From positions 1-64,000 of the forward strand of contig JAGYXB010000106.1 in assembly GCA_022495005.1 (NCBI GenBank): a DNA stretch of 64,000 bases. The letters run 5' to 3'. The position numbers were made by a program, and so were the translations under genes. The stretch is from Rhyacophila brunnea. Taxonomy: Eukaryota > Arthropoda > Insecta > Trichoptera > Rhyacophilidae. The notes beneath the pieces are model-generated. The model saw nothing but the letters and a program-made list of their open reading frames with translations, had not been told where the DNA came from and made no database searches. How positions within the stretch are numbered: the stretch's first letter is position 1; every line of letters begins with the position of its first letter. Shown here piece by piece: positions 62,093 through 64,000 of this stretch.

Positions 62093-63741
62093 ATTTTTTT
62101 TTTTTTTTTAATAATAACCATACCCTTGCTTTTTCGTACAAGGTGGTTGGGTGGGTTAGTTGCATTGATGTGGGGCCAATTAGGTGCCTCCATTTATATC
62201 TTTAATTTTCTTTATGGCCAGGATTAAATATTTTGTGTAGTGTTCTTGTGTTGTTCTATTGCTTAGTGCTTCGTGAGGCTTTTGGAGGTCAATTTCGTGA
62301 TTATGTTGTCTACATCGAGTCCTGAGAGTCCATCGCTCCCTTTCTAGTATAGGGCAGTCATTGATGACATGCCACACAGTTTGAGATGTGTTGCCGTCAC
62401 ATGGACAACAGTCGTCATCCCTCAATTTAAATCTTTTTAGATAAGCTCGCACCGATCCGTGGCCTGTTAGTATCTGTGTGAGTTCGTGTGATATTTTTAA
62501 GTTCCTGGCAAGAGTGATGGCACAGTTTATGTTTGGAATAAATTTCTGCGTTATTGATCCTGTGGCGGATGTTGTGTATCTGTGGTTCAATAGCTCTATG
62601 GTATCTTCGTTTAGTTTTTGTTTTGCGTAACTCAGAGGGAAGTGTGTATAGGTTAACGGTCTTTTGTCTGTTGTGGCTTGTTTAGCGTATTTATCAGCTT
62701 CCTCGTTTTCGGCTATCCCTGTGTGACTTCTTATCCAGAAGAATCTGGGGTTTGTTCCTATCATTCGAAGCTGTGTTGACAGTGTTAAAATGTCTCTTAC
62801 AAGTGGGTGTGTCGATGATGGGTTTTGGAGAGCTACCAGACTGGATTGGCTATCTGAGAATATGTTTACATAGTCGTGTCTGTGGAACTTTAATCTTTTG
62901 AGTGTCCACTCGAGAGATTCTCTAATAGCAAATATTTCTGCTTGGAAAACAGTGCAGTAGCTTTCGAGCTTAAATTTTCGGGGTGTTATTAATGTTCCAT
63001 TTTCGTAGGCTACAAAAGCTGCCCCTACTTTGTTATCGATTAGACTGCCATCTGTGTAGATCTCCAATCCTGTGATGTGGTATTTTGTTTTAGTGTCTTC
63101 GTCAACTGTTCCTATGTGTTCTATATTTTCTAGATGTCTGTTACCAGGATGTGGAAGTTGTGTGTAGTGTATTTTGTTTTCGTATGTTCTGTCTGTAGGT
63201 AAGTGTCGGGGAAGTATGTGGCTTGTTTTAACTTGGTATATTCCTGTAAGTTCTTGTATTTTTATATCTATTGGCGCTATTCCTGCCAGGGCTTGTGCTG
63301 ACGTTAGCGATATTGTGCGATATCCCTTGCAAATTGATATTGCGAAAGGTCTTTGCGCGGAATTCAGTCTTTTTTGGATCGACTTTCTGTGAGTTGCTTT
63401 ATTCCAGACCGATGCCGCGTAAGTTAAGGTTGGCTCCACAGCTCCATGATATATGATTTTTAAAACTTCAGGAGACGCCCCCAAGTGGCTCTTGCTGTTT
63501 TTAAAAAGAATTTTCCCATTTGAGCTGCTTTCTTACATATGTAGTCGACGTGTTTCGCCCAATTGATGTGCCTGTCTAGTATTATGCCAAGAATTTTAAA
63601 GGAATCGACCAACTCTTTCGGTTTTCCTTTCCACTGGATTTCTGGTGTTCGTATTTTCCTTTTGTTGATAAACATTATATTTGTCTTAATATCTGAGAAG
63701 GTTAGTTTTACGTCTTCACCCCATGAGTTTACTTCAAACAA
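62093..63741 (-). pseudogene. Non-LTR retrotransposon (RT C-terminus plus RNase H), 5'-truncated
   Basis: A minus-strand open frame (62180-63484) of 434 codons follows a short upstream frame (63460-63741) after a one-step frameshift. The upstream part has N-S-W-G-E-D-V-K-L-T-F-S and K-I-L-G-I-I-L-D, the RT thumb. The long frame has P-T-L-T-Y-A-A-S-V-W and then an RNase H domain with E-I-Y-T-D-G-S, A-E-I-F-A-I-R-E-S, N-I-F-S-D-S-Q-S and N-E-E-A-D, all four acidic residues present. H-G-x-x-x-x-Y-L and C-C-P-C-x-G...H-V-x-x-x-C-P follow. The 3' end runs into poly(A), seen as T's at 62093-62109. R1/Loa-type by layout. Its 3' tail is shared with the SINE at 42620-42815. Confidence 0.9.
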
Positions 63742-64000
63742 CCTTCAACAAAGGCCATCATACAAGAAGCGATAAATCCCAAAGAGTTAGGAGTGAAAAT
63801 TACCGGCGTACGATTGGTAAAGAATCGTGGGGTCGTAATAAATACTGCCACAGAGTCCGACTCAGAACGCCTAGCAGCCGCACCAGGCTTCAAATCAAAC
63901 AAACTGGAAGCAAAAATCCCACCCAAAAGACTGCCACGTATAATCATTTATGATGTACCCCGGGAAGTTGAGGACGAAGACTTCCTACAAGGCATTCATC
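63735..64000 (+). pseudogene. gag-like ORF1 segment of a non-LTR retrotransposon, opposite orientation
   Basis: From about 63740 the plus strand is open to the window edge and reads I-N-P-K-E-L-G-V-K-I-T-G-V-R, then V-K-N-R-G-V-V-I-N-T and P-R-I-I-I-Y-D-V-P. This resembles the ORF1 gag-like domain of R1-type LINEs, where a K-N-G-G/G-V-x-I block precedes the knuckles. It meets the minus-strand LINE directly at the junction. It may be the inverted 5' part of the same insertion or a separate element. Confidence 0.65.

Overview
The window is AT-rich insect nuclear DNA. Every gene is intron-containing with GT-AG junctions. Gene content and family relatives (Topors, a Tax1BP3-like PDZ protein, two complex I subunits, p38 MAPK, ZAD-type C2H2 zinc fingers) fit an insect. 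ZAD zinc fingers and short GGTACC/TAGG microsatellites suggest a lepidopteran or hemipteran, but the sequence alone does not let me choose. No prokaryotic, organellar or viral genes were seen.

Layout, left to right. The minus-strand start of a Topors-like RING E3 ligase (1-501) runs off the left edge. Next comes a mobile-element belt (1339-6197): a TA-flanked MITE, a hAT-type MITE, an old TIR transposon with a decayed transposase, an element full of AGTAATGGGACA motifs, and a deleted hAT. A complete 3-exon PDZ gene (7432-7997) follows, then about 8.5 kb with no gene but two TIR elements. Two complex I genes stand head to head: NDUFA5 (minus, 16553-19739) and NDUFB6 (plus, 20784-27646). NDUFB6 has a 6.3 kb second intron packed with a SINE, two mariner remnants and an RTE-type LINE fragment, the latter nested in an outer 33-bp TIR pair. 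The region 27647-33509 is gene-free with hAT-like ends.

A complete p38 MAP kinase gene occupies 33510-47733. It has eight constitutive exon positions, and position six is present as two homologous 80-nt exons that look mutually exclusive. Its introns hold LINE fragments, MITEs, a SINE, a piggyBac-like element and a foldback element. Between p38 and the convergent zinc-finger gene lie two palindromic elements, one 1385 bp long with arms of about 680 bp and TTAA target sites. A complete ZAD plus nine-finger C2H2 gene (minus, 53622-60194) is divergent from the start of a second ZAD gene (plus, 60791-61218, downstream exons not found). The window ends with a minus-strand LINE (RT C-terminus, RNase H) abutting an oppositely oriented gag-like segment.

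The gene models were assembled by translating exons and checking splice phase; all exons join in frame with plausible GT/AG sites. NDUFA5 and NDUFB6 act in the same mitochondrial complex and may share a roughly 1 kb divergent promoter region. The strongest points for follow-up are the p38 alternative exon pair, the giant TTAA palindrome and its relatives, and the SINE whose 3' tail matches the 3' end of the LINE at 62 kb.
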